From assembly GCA_902546975.1 (NCBI GenBank), contig CACCLU010000004.1:25134-89133 (forward strand): a stretch of DNA of 64,000 bases, read 5' to 3'. The notes beneath the pieces are model-generated. The model had not been told where the DNA came from, searched no databases, and saw only the letters and a list, made by a program, of their open reading frames with translations. Within the stretch, counting starts at the first letter, position 1. Every line of letters begins with the position of its first letter. The DNA comes from an uncultured Alphaproteobacteria bacterium (GTDB lineage: Bacteria; Pseudomonadota; Alphaproteobacteria; HIMB59). The translations under genes were made by a program, and so were the position numbers. Positions 28,816 to 39,271 of the stretch are shown here, piece by piece.

Positions 28816-29999
28816 CTTAAAATTAAATTTGGTTTAATTCTAAATATTCTCAATATCGGAATGTAAGAAGCGATTAAACTTGAAAAAAGAGAAATACTTA
28901 CAATAAACAATATATCGTTTAATTTAATACTATAGGGCATTGATGCTAAATATCTTATTTCATTATTCCAGAGTTCAAAATTTAACAAATATGATAAAAA
29001 GTTTTCAACTGAGTCAATATTAATTGATAGTAACAAACCTAAACAAGTCCCAATAACAATAGAGAAAAATGATATTAAGAAAGAATTTAAAAAAAATAGA
29101 AAACAAATTTTCGATTGCTTGATACCCAATGCTTTTAACAAAACAATATCTTTATATTTTTCTTTAATAAAAAATATTTGATTTGAAATTATTGTGAAGG
29201 ATGAAATTACAATAATAAAAAAAAGAATAATAAACATAACATTTTTTTCAGTGGATAATGCTTGAGCTAAAGTTTGATTTTGATCCTCCCATGTTGAATA
29301 ATTTAGGCCATCTAAATCACTATAATCAAAGTCTTTATTATTCAAATAAACATCTATAACTTTATTGTTTATGTTATTTTTAAATTGATCGATATTGCTA
29401 AAAATAAAATATTTATCAAAGTCATATACTCCTGTATTAAATATTCCTTTAATGGTTAATTGTCTTGAATTTAAAACAGGGCCCAAAATTGTCATAGAAT
29501 TTCCAGGGATATTTATTTGGAAAGGCATCCCTACTTTTAAATTTAAAGATCTTGCTAGTTCAACTCCAATGAAAACCCAATTGTCGATATTTTTTTCAAT
29601 TTCAAATATATTTTGATTAATTTTAGGTATTTTATAAATATCATCTTTATTAAGAGATTTCATTAACAAACCCTCTATACCATTTTCATTACTTGTAATT
29701 ACTCGTCTTTGAATATTTTCAACAAAAGATATTGAGGGATTTTTTTTTTGAATTTTTTTTATTTTATCCTTGTTGGCATCATAAATAGTAATATCTCCAT
29801 TAACACCACTTAAAGAATCAACTAGTTGTTCTCTAAATCCATTCATTACAGACATTACAGTAATTAAAATTGAAATGCCTAAAATTAATGCCAGTGATGA
29901 TAAAATTGTTGATACTGAGAATGCTTTATCCTTTTTAAAATTAAATATGTAGGAGAAAGATAATTTATGGAGTGTATTGTTCAAATTCAAAATTCTCAA
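28812..29999 (-). CDS. lolC: lipoprotein-releasing system transmembrane protein, LolC/LolE family
   Basis: Membrane subunit of the Lol exporter. About 395 aa with four membrane segments: one near 33-55 followed by the MacB-type periplasmic domain (starting VMSVMNGFREQL), then three in the C-terminal FtsX domain (EKYKDIVLLKALGI, FLLNS region, and the end IPILRIFRIKP). There is only one LolC/E-type gene here, so a homodimer is likely unless another copy lies elsewhere. No ATG exists near the N terminus; TTG codons at 29999, 29990 and 29984 are candidates, and the first overlaps proS by 35 nt. The exact start is uncertain. Confidence 0.88.
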   Translation of the reverse strand: MRILNLNNTLHKLSFSYIFNFKKDKAFSVSTILSSLALILGISILITVMSVMNGFREQLVDSLSGVNGDITIYDANKDKIKKIQKKNPSISFVENIQRRVITSNENGIEGLLMKSLNKDDIYKIPKINQNIFEIEKNIDNWVFIGVELARSLNLKVGMPFQINIPGNSMTILGPVLNSRQLTIKGIFNTGVYDFDKYFIFSNIDQFKNNINNKVIDVYLNNKDFDYSDLDGLNYSTWEDQNQTLAQALSTEKNVMFIILFFIIVISSFTIISNQIFFIKEKYKDIVLLKALGIKQSKICFLFFLNSFLISFFSIVIGTCLGLLLSINIDSVENFLSYLLNFELWNNEIRYLASMPYSIKLNDILFIVSISLFSSLIASYIPILRIFRIKPNLILR

Positions 30000-31239
30000 T
30001 TTCTTGTTTACTTAAGAATATCTTATCACTGTTAGATCTACTAATCAGTTCAATTTGACCTTTTTCTTTAAAATTATTCCCAATAATTATTGTCCAAGGT
30101 ATTCCAATCAATTCGGAGTCTTTGATTTTTCTTCCAATACTTAAATCTCTATCGTCTAAACTAACATTATCATATTTAGTGATAAGCAGATTATAAATAC
30201 TCTCCACATCTGCAATATAGTCAGAGTTTGGTTGCATTATGATATTTATCTTAAAAGGTGAAATATTAATAGGCCATTTTATACCTTTGTCATCGTGGAA
30301 TGCCTCTATTATTGCTGCTGTTAATCTGGAGACACCTATTCCATACGATCCCATATATGGTGTTATTCTTTTTCCATCTTGATTTAACACGAAACATTCT
30401 AATGGCTTTGTATATTTTGTGCCAAAATTAAATATGTGGCCTACTTCAATCCCTCTTCCAATTATCACATCAGATTTTGATTTATCGATCATTTCGTCTG
30501 ATGCAGAATACATTGATGTAATTTCTTCATAACTTTTTTCGTACAAATTGGAGTCAACTAATTTCGAGTTGTAAGCAAGTTCACTTTCACCAGTATTAGC
30601 TAGTATTTGAAACTCATGAGACAAATCTCCACCAATAGCACCCGTGGCAGCTTTTACAGGAATCGGTTGTAAACCTAGATCTAGAAAAGTTTTTAAATAA
30701 CTTCTAAAGAATTTTTTATATGTTTCAAAAGCTGCTTCTTCGGTTAAATCAAAACTATAGGCATCTTTCATTAAAAATTCTCTGCCTCGCATTACGCCAA
30801 AACGAGGTCTAATTTCATCTCTAAATTTCCATTGAATATGGTACAGATATTTAGGAAGACCTTTATAAGAGTTAACATAGTCTGAAAATAAATCTGTAAT
30901 GACCTCTTCATTCGTTGGTCCATATAATAAATCATTATCATGTCTGTCGGTAATTCTTAACATCTCTTTTCCATAGTCTGCATATCGGCCACTTTTTTTC
31001 CATAATTCAGAAGATTGAATAGTAGACATTAACATTTCATTACAGCCTATTTCGTCTTGATTAGTTCGAATTATATTTTCAATATTTTTTAATACTTTAA
31101 ATCCTAATGGTAACCATGTGTATATTCCCGAGGTGTGTTGCCTAATCATTGATGAACGCAACATTAATTGATGGGAAATAATTTTAGCTTCTTTTGGTGA
31201 TTCTTTTAATGAGTTAAATAAAAGGTTAGAAAGTTTCAT
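29965..31239 (-). CDS. proS: prolyl-tRNA synthetase (short alphaproteobacterial form)
   Basis: Charges tRNA with proline. 424 aa, without the about 180-residue editing insertion found in E. coli ProRS; this short architecture is normal in alphaproteobacteria. Class II motifs are visible: QHTSGIYTWLPLG (motif 1 region), QWKFRDEIRPRFGVMRGREFLMKDAYSF (motif 2), and GSYGIGVSRL (motif 3). An anticodon-binding domain follows (about 325-424). Overlaps DUF1467 gene by 4 nt. Confidence 0.96.
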   Translation of the reverse strand: MKLSNLLFNSLKESPKEAKIISHQLMLRSSMIRQHTSGIYTWLPLGFKVLKNIENIIRTNQDEIGCNEMLMSTIQSSELWKKSGRYADYGKEMLRITDRHDNDLLYGPTNEEVITDLFSDYVNSYKGLPKYLYHIQWKFRDEIRPRFGVMRGREFLMKDAYSFDLTEEAAFETYKKFFRSYLKTFLDLGLQPIPVKAATGAIGGDLSHEFQILANTGESELAYNSKLVDSNLYEKSYEEITSMYSASDEMIDKSKSDVIIGRGIEVGHIFNFGTKYTKPLECFVLNQDGKRITPYMGSYGIGVSRLTAAIIEAFHDDKGIKWPINISPFKINIIMQPNSDYIADVESIYNLLITKYDNVSLDDRDLSIGRKIKDSELIGIPWTIIIGNNFKEKGQIELISRSNSDKIFLSKQEIENFEFEQYTP

Positions 31240-31436
31240 TTAAAGTATTCGAATATATTATTCTCATATTTTATTATAAAAAAAGATACGATCATTGATA
31301 GGGCAAATGATACTAAAAATTTAATTCCTAAATATGACTTTTTTGGCATACCCTCCTCAAAATCTGATCTTTTAATAGGTAATATTGTCATAAAAATAAC
31401 CCACCAAATAATAAATAGTAAGAATAAAAACTTCAT
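31236..31436 (-). CDS. DUF1467 family small membrane protein
   Basis: 66 aa with two membrane segments (about 2-20 and 43-60) joined by a short polar loop holding a Gly-x-Pro motif. Family recognition rests on the FxxWW...LP pattern, the size and the location: DUF1467 genes sit between proS and the RNase J/coaX/birA genes in many alphaproteobacteria. Function is unknown. It overlaps both neighbours by 4 nt (ATGA), so it is translated with them. Confidence 0.75.
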   Translation of the reverse strand: MKFLFLLFIIWWVIFMTILPIKRSDFEEGMPKKSYLGIKFLVSFALSMIVSFFIIKYENNIFEYFK

Positions 31437-33091
31437 ATCAAAGATATGTGTATTAACAATTCAGGCTTTAATGAAAAATTTCTATTAAAGGTTTTTCTTG
31501 AAACTTCCTCAACTAGCACGTTTAGTGAATTTTCATCTATCTCCTCCTTAATAAACAATATTTTATTTAGTAAGATATCTTTAATTTCATCTTGAATTAT
31601 TTCTTTATTGTAAGAAAAAGGGAAACCCTTATCAGATATTTGAAATTTAATAATATCAAATTGTTTGTTTAGAATTAAATTAATACTAATAACACCATTA
31701 TAAAGGATTTTTCCCCTTTCATTTATAAAACTATCCTCTTCAATAATTAAGTTTTGAACAACAGGTAGTTTTTTTATAACAAATTGATCGATTAACTTAT
31801 GATTTTTATTTACTAAATCTAATTGGCATAAATCTCCGCTTAAAAAAAGATTAGTTTTTTCAATTTTTAAGCTTTTAGCTATTTCTAAATGTTTTTTTAA
31901 ATGAAGATATTCTCCGTGCATAGGAATTAAAGACTTAGGCTGAATGAAAGAGTAAAATTCCTTTATTTCATTTTTTCCTGGATGTCCTGAAACATGAACA
32001 AATTCCTCTTTATCAGATATGATATTTAAGCCTAAGTAACTAAAAGAATTTTTTAAATAAGAAATTGATTTTTCGTTGCCAGGAATTTCTTTTGATGAAA
32101 AAATTATATTATCTTTTGCACTCAATTTAATTTGATTATGTGTATTACTCGCAATCTTCCAAAGAGCAGAGTTTTTTTCACCTTGGCTACCTGTGCAAAT
32201 TAAAAGAACTTTATCTTTATTATAATCCTGAAATTTTTTTTCATTAAGTATTTCAAAATTTTCAATTAACTTTTCTTCTATAGCAGTATTAATAGCTCTT
32301 TTTATACTTCTTCCTACAACAAATATTTTTTTATCATGTTTAATCGCATTTGAAATAATGGTTTTAAGTCTTGCAATATTTGAGGAAAAACAAGTAACTA
32401 TAATTCTACCTTTAAGTTTATTAAATAAATTATCAAACGATGGATCTAACTCTGACTCTGAGCGTGATATCTCGTTTACACCGGCGTTGGTTGAGTCACC
32501 TATAAGTAAGTCAATATTTTCATCTTTTAATAACTGATAATTTTTGTAATCGAAGGGTGAGCCAGTAACTGGATTTTTATCTATTTTCCAATCACCTGTA
32601 TGATAAATATTTCCTTCCAATGTTTTAAAAAATATACCAGTGGGATCGGGTATAGAGTGAGTTGTTGGAATTAATTGAAATGAAAAATTCTCAAACTCTA
32701 CTTCTTGAAAGTCCTCAACTATTACAAATTTTTTCTCAAAACCATTTATTTTATTAAACTTATGTTTTATATAGGAAAAAGTAAATTGATTGCAATAGAT
32801 TGGAAAATCAATCTTATCAAAGTAATACTCTAGTCCTCCAACATGATCTTCATGAGCGTGAGTTAATATCATTGCTTTAGGTTTAATGGATGTATTCAAA
32901 AAAATATACGGATCAGGAATAGTTGTATCAACACCAGGCAGGCTATCATCTGCAAATGAAATACCACCATCAACTATTATTTGTTCTCCTTTAAAAGAGT
33001 ATAAATAGTTGTTACCCCCTATTTCGCCTATTCCCCCAATGGGCAAAAAATAATTGTTTTTTTTATTATTTAATAATTCTAAGTTTTTCAT
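31433..33091 (-). CDS. rnj: ribonuclease J
   Basis: Metallo-beta-lactamase-fold RNase with 5'-3' exo and endo activity; in alphaproteobacteria it acts in rRNA and mRNA maturation. 552 aa. The zinc motif HAHEDH is at residues 78-83, with further ligands in THSIPDP, HTGDWK, and the beta-CASP segment HGEYLHLKKH. The C-terminal domain (about 450-552) fits RNase J. The gene begins 26 nt inside the end of coaX. Confidence 0.93.
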   Translation of the reverse strand: MKNLELLNNKKNNYFLPIGGIGEIGGNNYLYSFKGEQIIVDGGISFADDSLPGVDTTIPDPYIFLNTSIKPKAMILTHAHEDHVGGLEYYFDKIDFPIYCNQFTFSYIKHKFNKINGFEKKFVIVEDFQEVEFENFSFQLIPTTHSIPDPTGIFFKTLEGNIYHTGDWKIDKNPVTGSPFDYKNYQLLKDENIDLLIGDSTNAGVNEISRSESELDPSFDNLFNKLKGRIIVTCFSSNIARLKTIISNAIKHDKKIFVVGRSIKRAINTAIEEKLIENFEILNEKKFQDYNKDKVLLICTGSQGEKNSALWKIASNTHNQIKLSAKDNIIFSSKEIPGNEKSISYLKNSFSYLGLNIISDKEEFVHVSGHPGKNEIKEFYSFIQPKSLIPMHGEYLHLKKHLEIAKSLKIEKTNLFLSGDLCQLDLVNKNHKLIDQFVIKKLPVVQNLIIEEDSFINERGKILYNGVISINLILNKQFDIIKFQISDKGFPFSYNKEIIQDEIKDILLNKILFIKEEIDENSLNVLVEEVSRKTFNRNFSLKPELLIHISLI

Positions 33092-33824
33092 TTAAAAAAA
33101 TATGATAAAAAAAAATTCCTAAAAGAGTTAAATCTTCTCTATAAATAAAATTAGTTTTTTTATAGTCGATAGAGGTAGCATATCCACCAGTAAAAATCAC
33201 TTTAAAATTTCTTTTGTAGGTAGTTTTAATTAATTTTATGTAAGACTCTATCATTATTTTGTAACCCACATTAAATCCAGACATTAGAGCTTGATTAGTA
33301 TTTTTACCTATGATGCTAGATTTATTTGAAAATTTCATATTCTTTATACCAGAAGCTAAAGAAATTAGATTTTCATAAGAGGTGGTAAGGCCGGGTAATA
33401 TCACACCTCCGTAATATTTCTTATTTATAATAATATCTAATGTAGTGGCAGTGCCTAAATCAACTATGATAAAGAATTTAGATTTTGGATAAATATTTAT
33501 AGCAGATAAAACATTAATAATTCTATCATTGCCTAGCTGGCGTACATTAACTGTTTTATGAACTAAAAAAGATAATTTTTTTTTATTAATGAAAAATAAA
33601 CGATTTCGATAGGGTTTTAAATTTTTAATTATAACTTTGTCTACTTCTGAGACAACAGAGCAAATATAAATTTTAGTATGAGTTTTGAGTTTATTCTTAA
33701 AAAAAAGAGTGACTGATGTCAAATCTTTCTTTGAGTATCTAATTTGAGAGATTTTTTTTAAATTCTTATCAACAATTGATGAAAATTTTATAGATGTATT
33801 TCCAATATCAACTAATAAATTCAA
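33066..33824 (-). CDS. coaX: type III pantothenate kinase
   Basis: First step of coenzyme A synthesis, ASKHA fold. 252 aa. DIGNTSIKF at residues 6-14 is the phosphate-binding loop; RQLGNDRI and IIVDLGTATTLDI hold the catalytic Asp region; YYGGVILPG is the dimer/pantothenate motif. The start is TTG 33824, overlapping the birA stop (TTGA). The nuoN-birA-coaX-rnj run is typical for alphaproteobacteria. Confidence 0.93.
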   Translation of the reverse strand: MNLLVDIGNTSIKFSSIVDKNLKKISQIRYSKKDLTSVTLFFKNKLKTHTKIYICSVVSEVDKVIIKNLKPYRNRLFFINKKKLSFLVHKTVNVRQLGNDRIINVLSAINIYPKSKFFIIVDLGTATTLDIIINKKYYGGVILPGLTTSYENLISLASGIKNMKFSNKSSIIGKNTNQALMSGFNVGYKIMIESYIKLIKTTYKRNFKVIFTGGYATSIDYKKTNFIYREDLTLLGIFFYHIFLNEKLRIIK

Positions 33825-34507
33825 ACAAGTTCTCCAAAGAAAATATTTTTAGTTGCATCATCTATTTTTATCTTTAAAGATAAATCTTCATTTACTGTTA
33901 ATATTTCAATAATATTTTTTCCAAAAATTGGATGATTTAATTTAAAGTCCCTGAGCATATATTGATTAAGATATCTCACTAATTTCTTATTAGATATTTT
34001 TTTTATTAAATTATGTTCAATAAAGTCAATAATTATATTTGATAAATCGAGAATATTTGATTTTTCATTGATAATGCTAAATAGAGAAACTGAGTCGACT
34101 ATTGGAGAATTGTTTATATTTATTCCTATACCCGTTTTTAGATATGATTTTTTACCTAAGATAGTTGATTTGACAACAACACCAACTATTTTTTTATTTT
34201 TATAAAACAAATCATTTGGCCATTTGTAGTCTAGGTTAATATTAAAATTAATTTTAAAAAATTTGTGGATTATGTAACAAATATAAAAGTTATTTCTTAA
34301 AGCATGTGGAGCTTTTAATTTTTGATTATTTGTTAAATAAATATTACCTATAGGGCTTAACCATTTTTTTTTACCCCTTCCAGTACCTTTAATTTGCCTA
34401 AAAGATTGAATATATAAATTATTATTTTTTAAAATTTTTTTATAATTATTAAAGCCAATAATTTCATCTTGTGTAGAATTTATTGAGTCAAAGATAACTT
34501 TATACAA
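33821..34507 (-). CDS. birA: biotin--[acetyl-CoA-carboxylase] ligase
   Basis: Attaches biotin to the carboxyl carrier protein of acetyl-CoA carboxylase. 228 aa: only the ligase and small C-terminal domain, without the N-terminal DNA-binding repressor domain, as usual in alphaproteobacteria. Motifs are SINSTQDE, QIKGTGRGKKKW (the GRGRxxR-type biotinyl-AMP loop, slightly changed), KWPNDLF and TGIGININ. The start is TTG 34507. It follows nuoN by 3 nt. Confidence 0.92.
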   Translation of the reverse strand: MYKVIFDSINSTQDEIIGFNNYKKILKNNNLYIQSFRQIKGTGRGKKKWLSPIGNIYLTNNQKLKAPHALRNNFYICYIIHKFFKINFNINLDYKWPNDLFYKNKKIVGVVVKSTILGKKSYLKTGIGININNSPIVDSVSLFSIINEKSNILDLSNIIIDFIEHNLIKKISNKKLVRYLNQYMLRDFKLNHPIFGKNIIEILTVNEDLSLKIKIDDATKNIFFGELV

Positions 34508-34510
34508 TTT

Positions 34511-35899
34511 TTATTTGAAAAGATTATCTACTAAATTTATTAAGGGGTCTGGATAGATGAAAAATAAAGTTATAATTAATCCAGATAATATAAATATAAC
34601 TTTGCCTGTTTTGTTATTATCATCTAGTAAATCTATTTCTGATTTATTGAAAAACATATTCTTAATAATTGTTAAGTAATAGAATGCAGCAATTACTGAA
34701 CTTAAAACAGCAATAATTGATAATAAAATAAACCCATCGTTTATAGAAGCTGAAAGAATGAAGAACTTTGCGAAGAACCCTGCAAAAGGTGGTATTCCCG
34801 CGAGAGAAAAGAAAAACACCAACATGCTTATGGATTTTGAATTTGAGGTAAATCTTAAACCATTGAGTTGGGATATTTTTGTAAATTCACCATCTACAGT
34901 TCTTAAGTTCAATAAAACAGCAAAAATACCAAACGTAGTAATCAGATAAATAATCAAGTAAAATAATAATGTACCCTCAGACATAAATTGATAACTCATT
35001 ATTCCGAGAAGCATAAAACCAATATGGTTGATAGAGCTGAAGGCTAGAAGTCTTTTTATAACTTTTTGTGTAATGGCTCCATATACTCCTACCAATAATG
35101 AAATAGCACATACCATTTGAAAAATGTAATTAAGAGATTTGATATCAGAAATGTTAAGTTCTTGATAAACCCTGAATAAAAATATTAATGATGCAAATTT
35201 AGGTAAAGTTGCAAAAAAGAGTGTAGATATAGTTGGGGATCCTTCGTACACATCAGGTGTCCAAATATGAAATGGAGCAGCGGAAACTTTAAAAAATAAA
35301 GAAATAAGAACTAATGATAATCCTATTTCGCTTATTGCAGTGAAATTATATAAGTTTTGTATGTTAAAAGACCCAGTATCGTAATAAATCATTGAAATAC
35401 CAAATAAAAGAAATCCTGATGATAAAGCACCAAGAGAAAAATATTTTATACCTGCTTCATTTGAAGATAAATTTTTAGTATTGAAAGCAGCCATCAAGTA
35501 CAAGGATAAAGATTGTAGCTCTAAACCAATAAAAGCTGTTAAAAAATTATTACTAGAAATAAGAACAAATGAGCCAAGAATAGCAAACAGTAAAAATAAC
35601 ACATATTCGTATCTATATAAATTTTCATTCTTCAAGGGTCTTTTTAGCAGTAAAATGAATACGATTGATCCAATAGATAAAATAATCTTAGCTAAAACAA
35701 ATAAATTAATCGTGTTAAGTGATATTTGTGTAGAGCTATAAAAATCTTTTCCATAATTTAAAAGCAAAACACTCAACAAAATGAAACCTAAAGTATTTAA
35801 AGATATAGCCCTGTCCTTATTAAATAATCCAAAACATAAAGTTATTAAAATCAAAGATAAGATAAAAATTTCTGGTATGAATTGAAATAAATTAATCAT
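34511..35899 (-). CDS. nuoN: NADH-quinone oxidoreductase subunit N
   Basis: Antiporter-like membrane subunit of complex I. 462 aa with about 13-14 transmembrane helices. The conserved segments with charged residues are ELQSLSLYLM, KVSAAPFHIWTPDVYEGSP and LLAFSSINHIGFML. It ends the nuo cluster and overlaps nuoM by one base. Confidence 0.95.
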   Translation of the reverse strand: MINLFQFIPEIFILSLILITLCFGLFNKDRAISLNTLGFILLSVLLLNYGKDFYSSTQISLNTINLFVLAKIILSIGSIVFILLLKRPLKNENLYRYEYVLFLLFAILGSFVLISSNNFLTAFIGLELQSLSLYLMAAFNTKNLSSNEAGIKYFSLGALSSGFLLFGISMIYYDTGSFNIQNLYNFTAISEIGLSLVLISLFFKVSAAPFHIWTPDVYEGSPTISTLFFATLPKFASLIFLFRVYQELNISDIKSLNYIFQMVCAISLLVGVYGAITQKVIKRLLAFSSINHIGFMLLGIMSYQFMSEGTLLFYLIIYLITTFGIFAVLLNLRTVDGEFTKISQLNGLRFTSNSKSISMLVFFFSLAGIPPFAGFFAKFFILSASINDGFILLSIIAVLSSVIAAFYYLTIIKNMFFNKSEIDLLDDNNKTGKVIFILSGLIITLFFIYPDPLINLVDNLFK

Positions 35900-37353
35900 T
35901 ATATAATGCTTAAGGAAATACTCTTATTTATCATTTCAAATAAAAGTTTTGGATAAATTCCTAAAAGCATTGTGAGAAATGCTAAACAGGAGAAGTAGAA
36001 AATTTCAATATTTGTTAAATCAGCTAATTGCTTAATATCTGATTTTAAATCTCCGAAATTTATATTTTTGTACAATAAGAGCATGTATGAAGCTCCTAAG
36101 ATTACTCCAATAGCGGTAAAAAAAGTAAGATAAACACTAACACTTATAGTTGACATTATAACTAAGAACTCCCCAACAAAACCACTAGTTCCAGGAAGAC
36201 CCACAGATGAGAGCATAAAAACCATAAAAAAGAATGAATATTTAGGCATTACATTTGTTACACCACTATAATCAGATATCATTCTGGTGTGATGTCTTTC
36301 GTATACCACACCAACTATTAAAAATAATGCTGCAGAAACAATTCCATGACTTATCATCTGAAAATACGCACCATTAATTCCATCTTGAGTTAAAGTGAAA
36401 ATGCCAATGGTGACAAATCCCATATGAGCAACAGAGGAATAGGCAATCATTTTTTTCATATCTAGTTGTCTTAGAGCTACAATTGAGGTGTAAACAATAG
36501 CTACACAACTTAGTGCAAAAATCATTGGTTGAAAGTAAATTGAGGCATACTCAAAAAAAGGTAAGGATAGCCTTATAAAACCGTATGCGCCTAATTTAAG
36601 AAGCACACCAGCTAAAATTACTGAACCACTCGTGGGCGCTTGAACGTGTGCATCAGGTAACCATGTATGAAAAGGAAACATTGGTACTTTTACTGCAAAA
36701 GATGCAAAAAAACATAAAAAGAGAACCAACTCTATTTGCTGATCAAATGTAAAGTCGGAAATTAACTCAATATTGCCTGATTTCACTTTAGAAATAATAT
36801 AAATAATCGCAAGTAACATTAAAACAGATCCTGCTAGTGTGTAGAGAAAGAATTTGAAAGTAGCATAAAGTCTATTTTCTCCTCCCCAAATTCCAATAAT
36901 CAAAAACATTGGGATTAAAACAGCTTCAAAGAAAACGTAAAAAATTACAAGATCGATACTTACAAATACTCCTATAATAAAACTCTCAAGTAATAAAAAA
37001 TAAATAACAAATTCTTTGGCTCTATTTTGAATAGAGTTAATAGAGCACAATAAACAAATAGGGACTAAGAAGGTAGTCAGTAATATTAGTGGTATTGAAA
37101 CACCATCAACTCCGACATAGTAATTTATATCAAACTTATCAAACCAAGTATGAAACTCAATAAATTGATAACCATTTTTGGATTTATCATAAAAAATTGG
37201 CAATAACAAACTAAGAAGAAATTCACCTGTTGTTATCCATAAACCTGATAGAAAAATAGTTTTGTTTTTGAGTTGCGTGCTACTTGAAAGTGAGAGTGTT
37301 AATGCTCCTATGATAGGCGTTAAGATTAACAGTGATAATATTGGGAAACTCAT
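35899..37353 (-). CDS. nuoM: NADH-quinone oxidoreductase subunit M
   Basis: Antiporter-like proton-pumping subunit of complex I. 484 aa, about 14 helices. Seen are FFEAVLIPMFLIIGIWGGENR with the key Glu, KVPMFPFHTWLPDAHVQAPTSGSVILAG, and KKMIAYSSVAHMGFV. One nucleotide separates it from nuoL. Confidence 0.96.
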   Translation of the reverse strand: MSFPILSLLILTPIIGALTLSLSSSTQLKNKTIFLSGLWITTGEFLLSLLLPIFYDKSKNGYQFIEFHTWFDKFDINYYVGVDGVSIPLILLTTFLVPICLLCSINSIQNRAKEFVIYFLLLESFIIGVFVSIDLVIFYVFFEAVLIPMFLIIGIWGGENRLYATFKFFLYTLAGSVLMLLAIIYIISKVKSGNIELISDFTFDQQIELVLFLCFFASFAVKVPMFPFHTWLPDAHVQAPTSGSVILAGVLLKLGAYGFIRLSLPFFEYASIYFQPMIFALSCVAIVYTSIVALRQLDMKKMIAYSSVAHMGFVTIGIFTLTQDGINGAYFQMISHGIVSAALFLIVGVVYERHHTRMISDYSGVTNVMPKYSFFFMVFMLSSVGLPGTSGFVGEFLVIMSTISVSVYLTFFTAIGVILGASYMLLLYKNINFGDLKSDIKQLADLTNIEIFYFSCLAFLTMLLGIYPKLLFEMINKSISLSII

Positions 37354-37354
37354 C

Positions 37355-39271
37355 TTAGGTTACGGATATATAAAAAATGATAGTTATAAAGAGTGTGAAA
37401 CCAGAAATTATTATAAAAGTGTAATCGAAAATATACCCTGTTTGTATCCTTTTAAATGCTTTTGAAATTGTAGAAACTATCGAGGCACTACCATTTGGTA
37501 AATACTTATCAATTATACCTTGGTCTATTTTAGTCCATAAAAACTTGCCTAAATTGTAAAGTGGTAAAACAAAAATCTTATTATAAAGTTCATCAAAATA
37601 CCATTTGTTCAAAATAAAATTATAGATTGAGTAAAACCGTTTTTTTAAGTCAGCAAGTTTATTTAAATTATAACCATAATAATAAACTGCCAACCCTACA
37701 CCAAAAGCTACCAATGATTTTGATAAAATTGGATAAAAAGAGGAGTAATATTGCTTATCTTGACTCAAAAATATTATTCCGTTCCAGAAATTTTTTGAAT
37801 TATATCCAGCTAATAAATCGTTTAGGAGGAAGCCCGCTAGAATTGCTCCCATGGAAAGTAATAATAATGGAACTAACATAAAAGGACCGGATTCATGAAT
37901 TTTTTCATAATCATAAGATCCATTATAATTCCCATGAAACACCTTAAATATGAGCCTGAACGAGTAAAATGCAGTCATGGCAGAGACTATAGCTAAAATT
38001 ACATAAACCAATGGGCCTAAAGTAATTAAGTTAAATGATGAACTTAAAATTAGATCTTTTGAAAAGTAACCTGATGAATATGGAAAACCTATAATAGCTA
38101 GTGTACCTATCCACATCATTACTGCAGTGATTTTCATCTTTGAAAAAAGATTTCCCATTTTATCCATATCTTGCTCATCGTGAACACCATGAATAACAGA
38201 TCCTGAAGATAAAAAGAGTAATGCCTTAAAATAACCATGTGTTATTAAATGAAAAATTGCGATATTAAATGCGCCTAAACCACAAGCCACAAACATGAAA
38301 CCCAACTGACTACAAGTTGAATAAGCTATCACTTTTTTTATATCTTTTTGAAAAAAGCCCACTGATGCAGCGAAGAATGCCGTTAATAGACCTATTATTA
38401 AAACAAAAGTCATTATGAAGTCAGACATGACCATTAATTCTGAAAATCTTACAGTCAAGAAAACACCAGCTGTTACCATTGTTGCTGCATGAATTAATGC
38501 TGAGACAGGTGTAGGTCCCTCCATAGCATCAGGTAACCATGTATGAAAGCCAAACTGTGCAGATTTTCCCATAGCACCTATGAAAAGGAAAAAACAAGAA
38601 AAAATTAAAGCATTAATTTCAAACCCTAAAAAATTAATTTGATAGCTAAATAATTTCTCTTTGCCTGCAATTATTTCATCAATAGATAATGTGTCTAAAA
38701 ATATATAGAGAGTTGCAATACCGATGAGAAATCCAAAATCTGCAACTCTGTTTACTAAAAAAGCTTTCATTGCAGCTAAATTTGCAGACTTCTTATGATG
38801 CCAGAAACCTATCAGTAAATAAGAGGCTAGACCAACACCCTCCCATCCAAAAAATAATTGAATTAAATTATCACTTACAACTAATGCAATCATACAAAAG
38901 GTAAATAGACTCAAATAAGTCATGAACCTTACTTTTGAATTATCATGAGACATGTACTCGATTGAATAAATATGAACCAATGCAGAAACTGTGAGAACAA
39001 GCGTTAACATCAAAAGAGTAAGAGAATTTACAGAAATTCCCCAATTAAAGAACTGACCAGAAACAAAAAACCACTCTAGAACAGGAATTATAATTTCAGA
39101 CGATGAAGAACTAGAAAAACTTATAAATAAGAACCAACTTAAAATAGCTGCTATAGATATTAAAGTAGAAGAGAAATATTGGGCAGTTTTTTCACCTAAT
39201 AACACTCCAAAAGGATATGTAAAAATGGTTGAAATTAGAGGAAGAAAAAAAAGTAATTTATAACTTAACAT
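37355..39271 (-). CDS. nuoL: NADH-quinone oxidoreductase subunit L
   Basis: Distal proton-pumping subunit of complex I with the long lateral helix at its C terminus. 638 aa, family length (E. coli 613). Motifs are FFGWEGVGLASYLLIGFW, KSAQFGFHTWLPDAMEGPTPVSALIHAATMVTAG and KKVIAYSTCSQLGFM. Overlaps nuoK by one base. Confidence 0.96.
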   Translation of the reverse strand: MLSYKLLFFLPLISTIFTYPFGVLLGEKTAQYFSSTLISIAAILSWFLFISFSSSSSSEIIIPVLEWFFVSGQFFNWGISVNSLTLLMLTLVLTVSALVHIYSIEYMSHDNSKVRFMTYLSLFTFCMIALVVSDNLIQLFFGWEGVGLASYLLIGFWHHKKSANLAAMKAFLVNRVADFGFLIGIATLYIFLDTLSIDEIIAGKEKLFSYQINFLGFEINALIFSCFFLFIGAMGKSAQFGFHTWLPDAMEGPTPVSALIHAATMVTAGVFLTVRFSELMVMSDFIMTFVLIIGLLTAFFAASVGFFQKDIKKVIAYSTCSQLGFMFVACGLGAFNIAIFHLITHGYFKALLFLSSGSVIHGVHDEQDMDKMGNLFSKMKITAVMMWIGTLAIIGFPYSSGYFSKDLILSSSFNLITLGPLVYVILAIVSAMTAFYSFRLIFKVFHGNYNGSYDYEKIHESGPFMLVPLLLLSMGAILAGFLLNDLLAGYNSKNFWNGIIFLSQDKQYYSSFYPILSKSLVAFGVGLAVYYYGYNLNKLADLKKRFYSIYNFILNKWYFDELYNKIFVLPLYNLGKFLWTKIDQGIIDKYLPNGSASIVSTISKAFKRIQTGYIFDYTFIIISGFTLFITIIFYISVT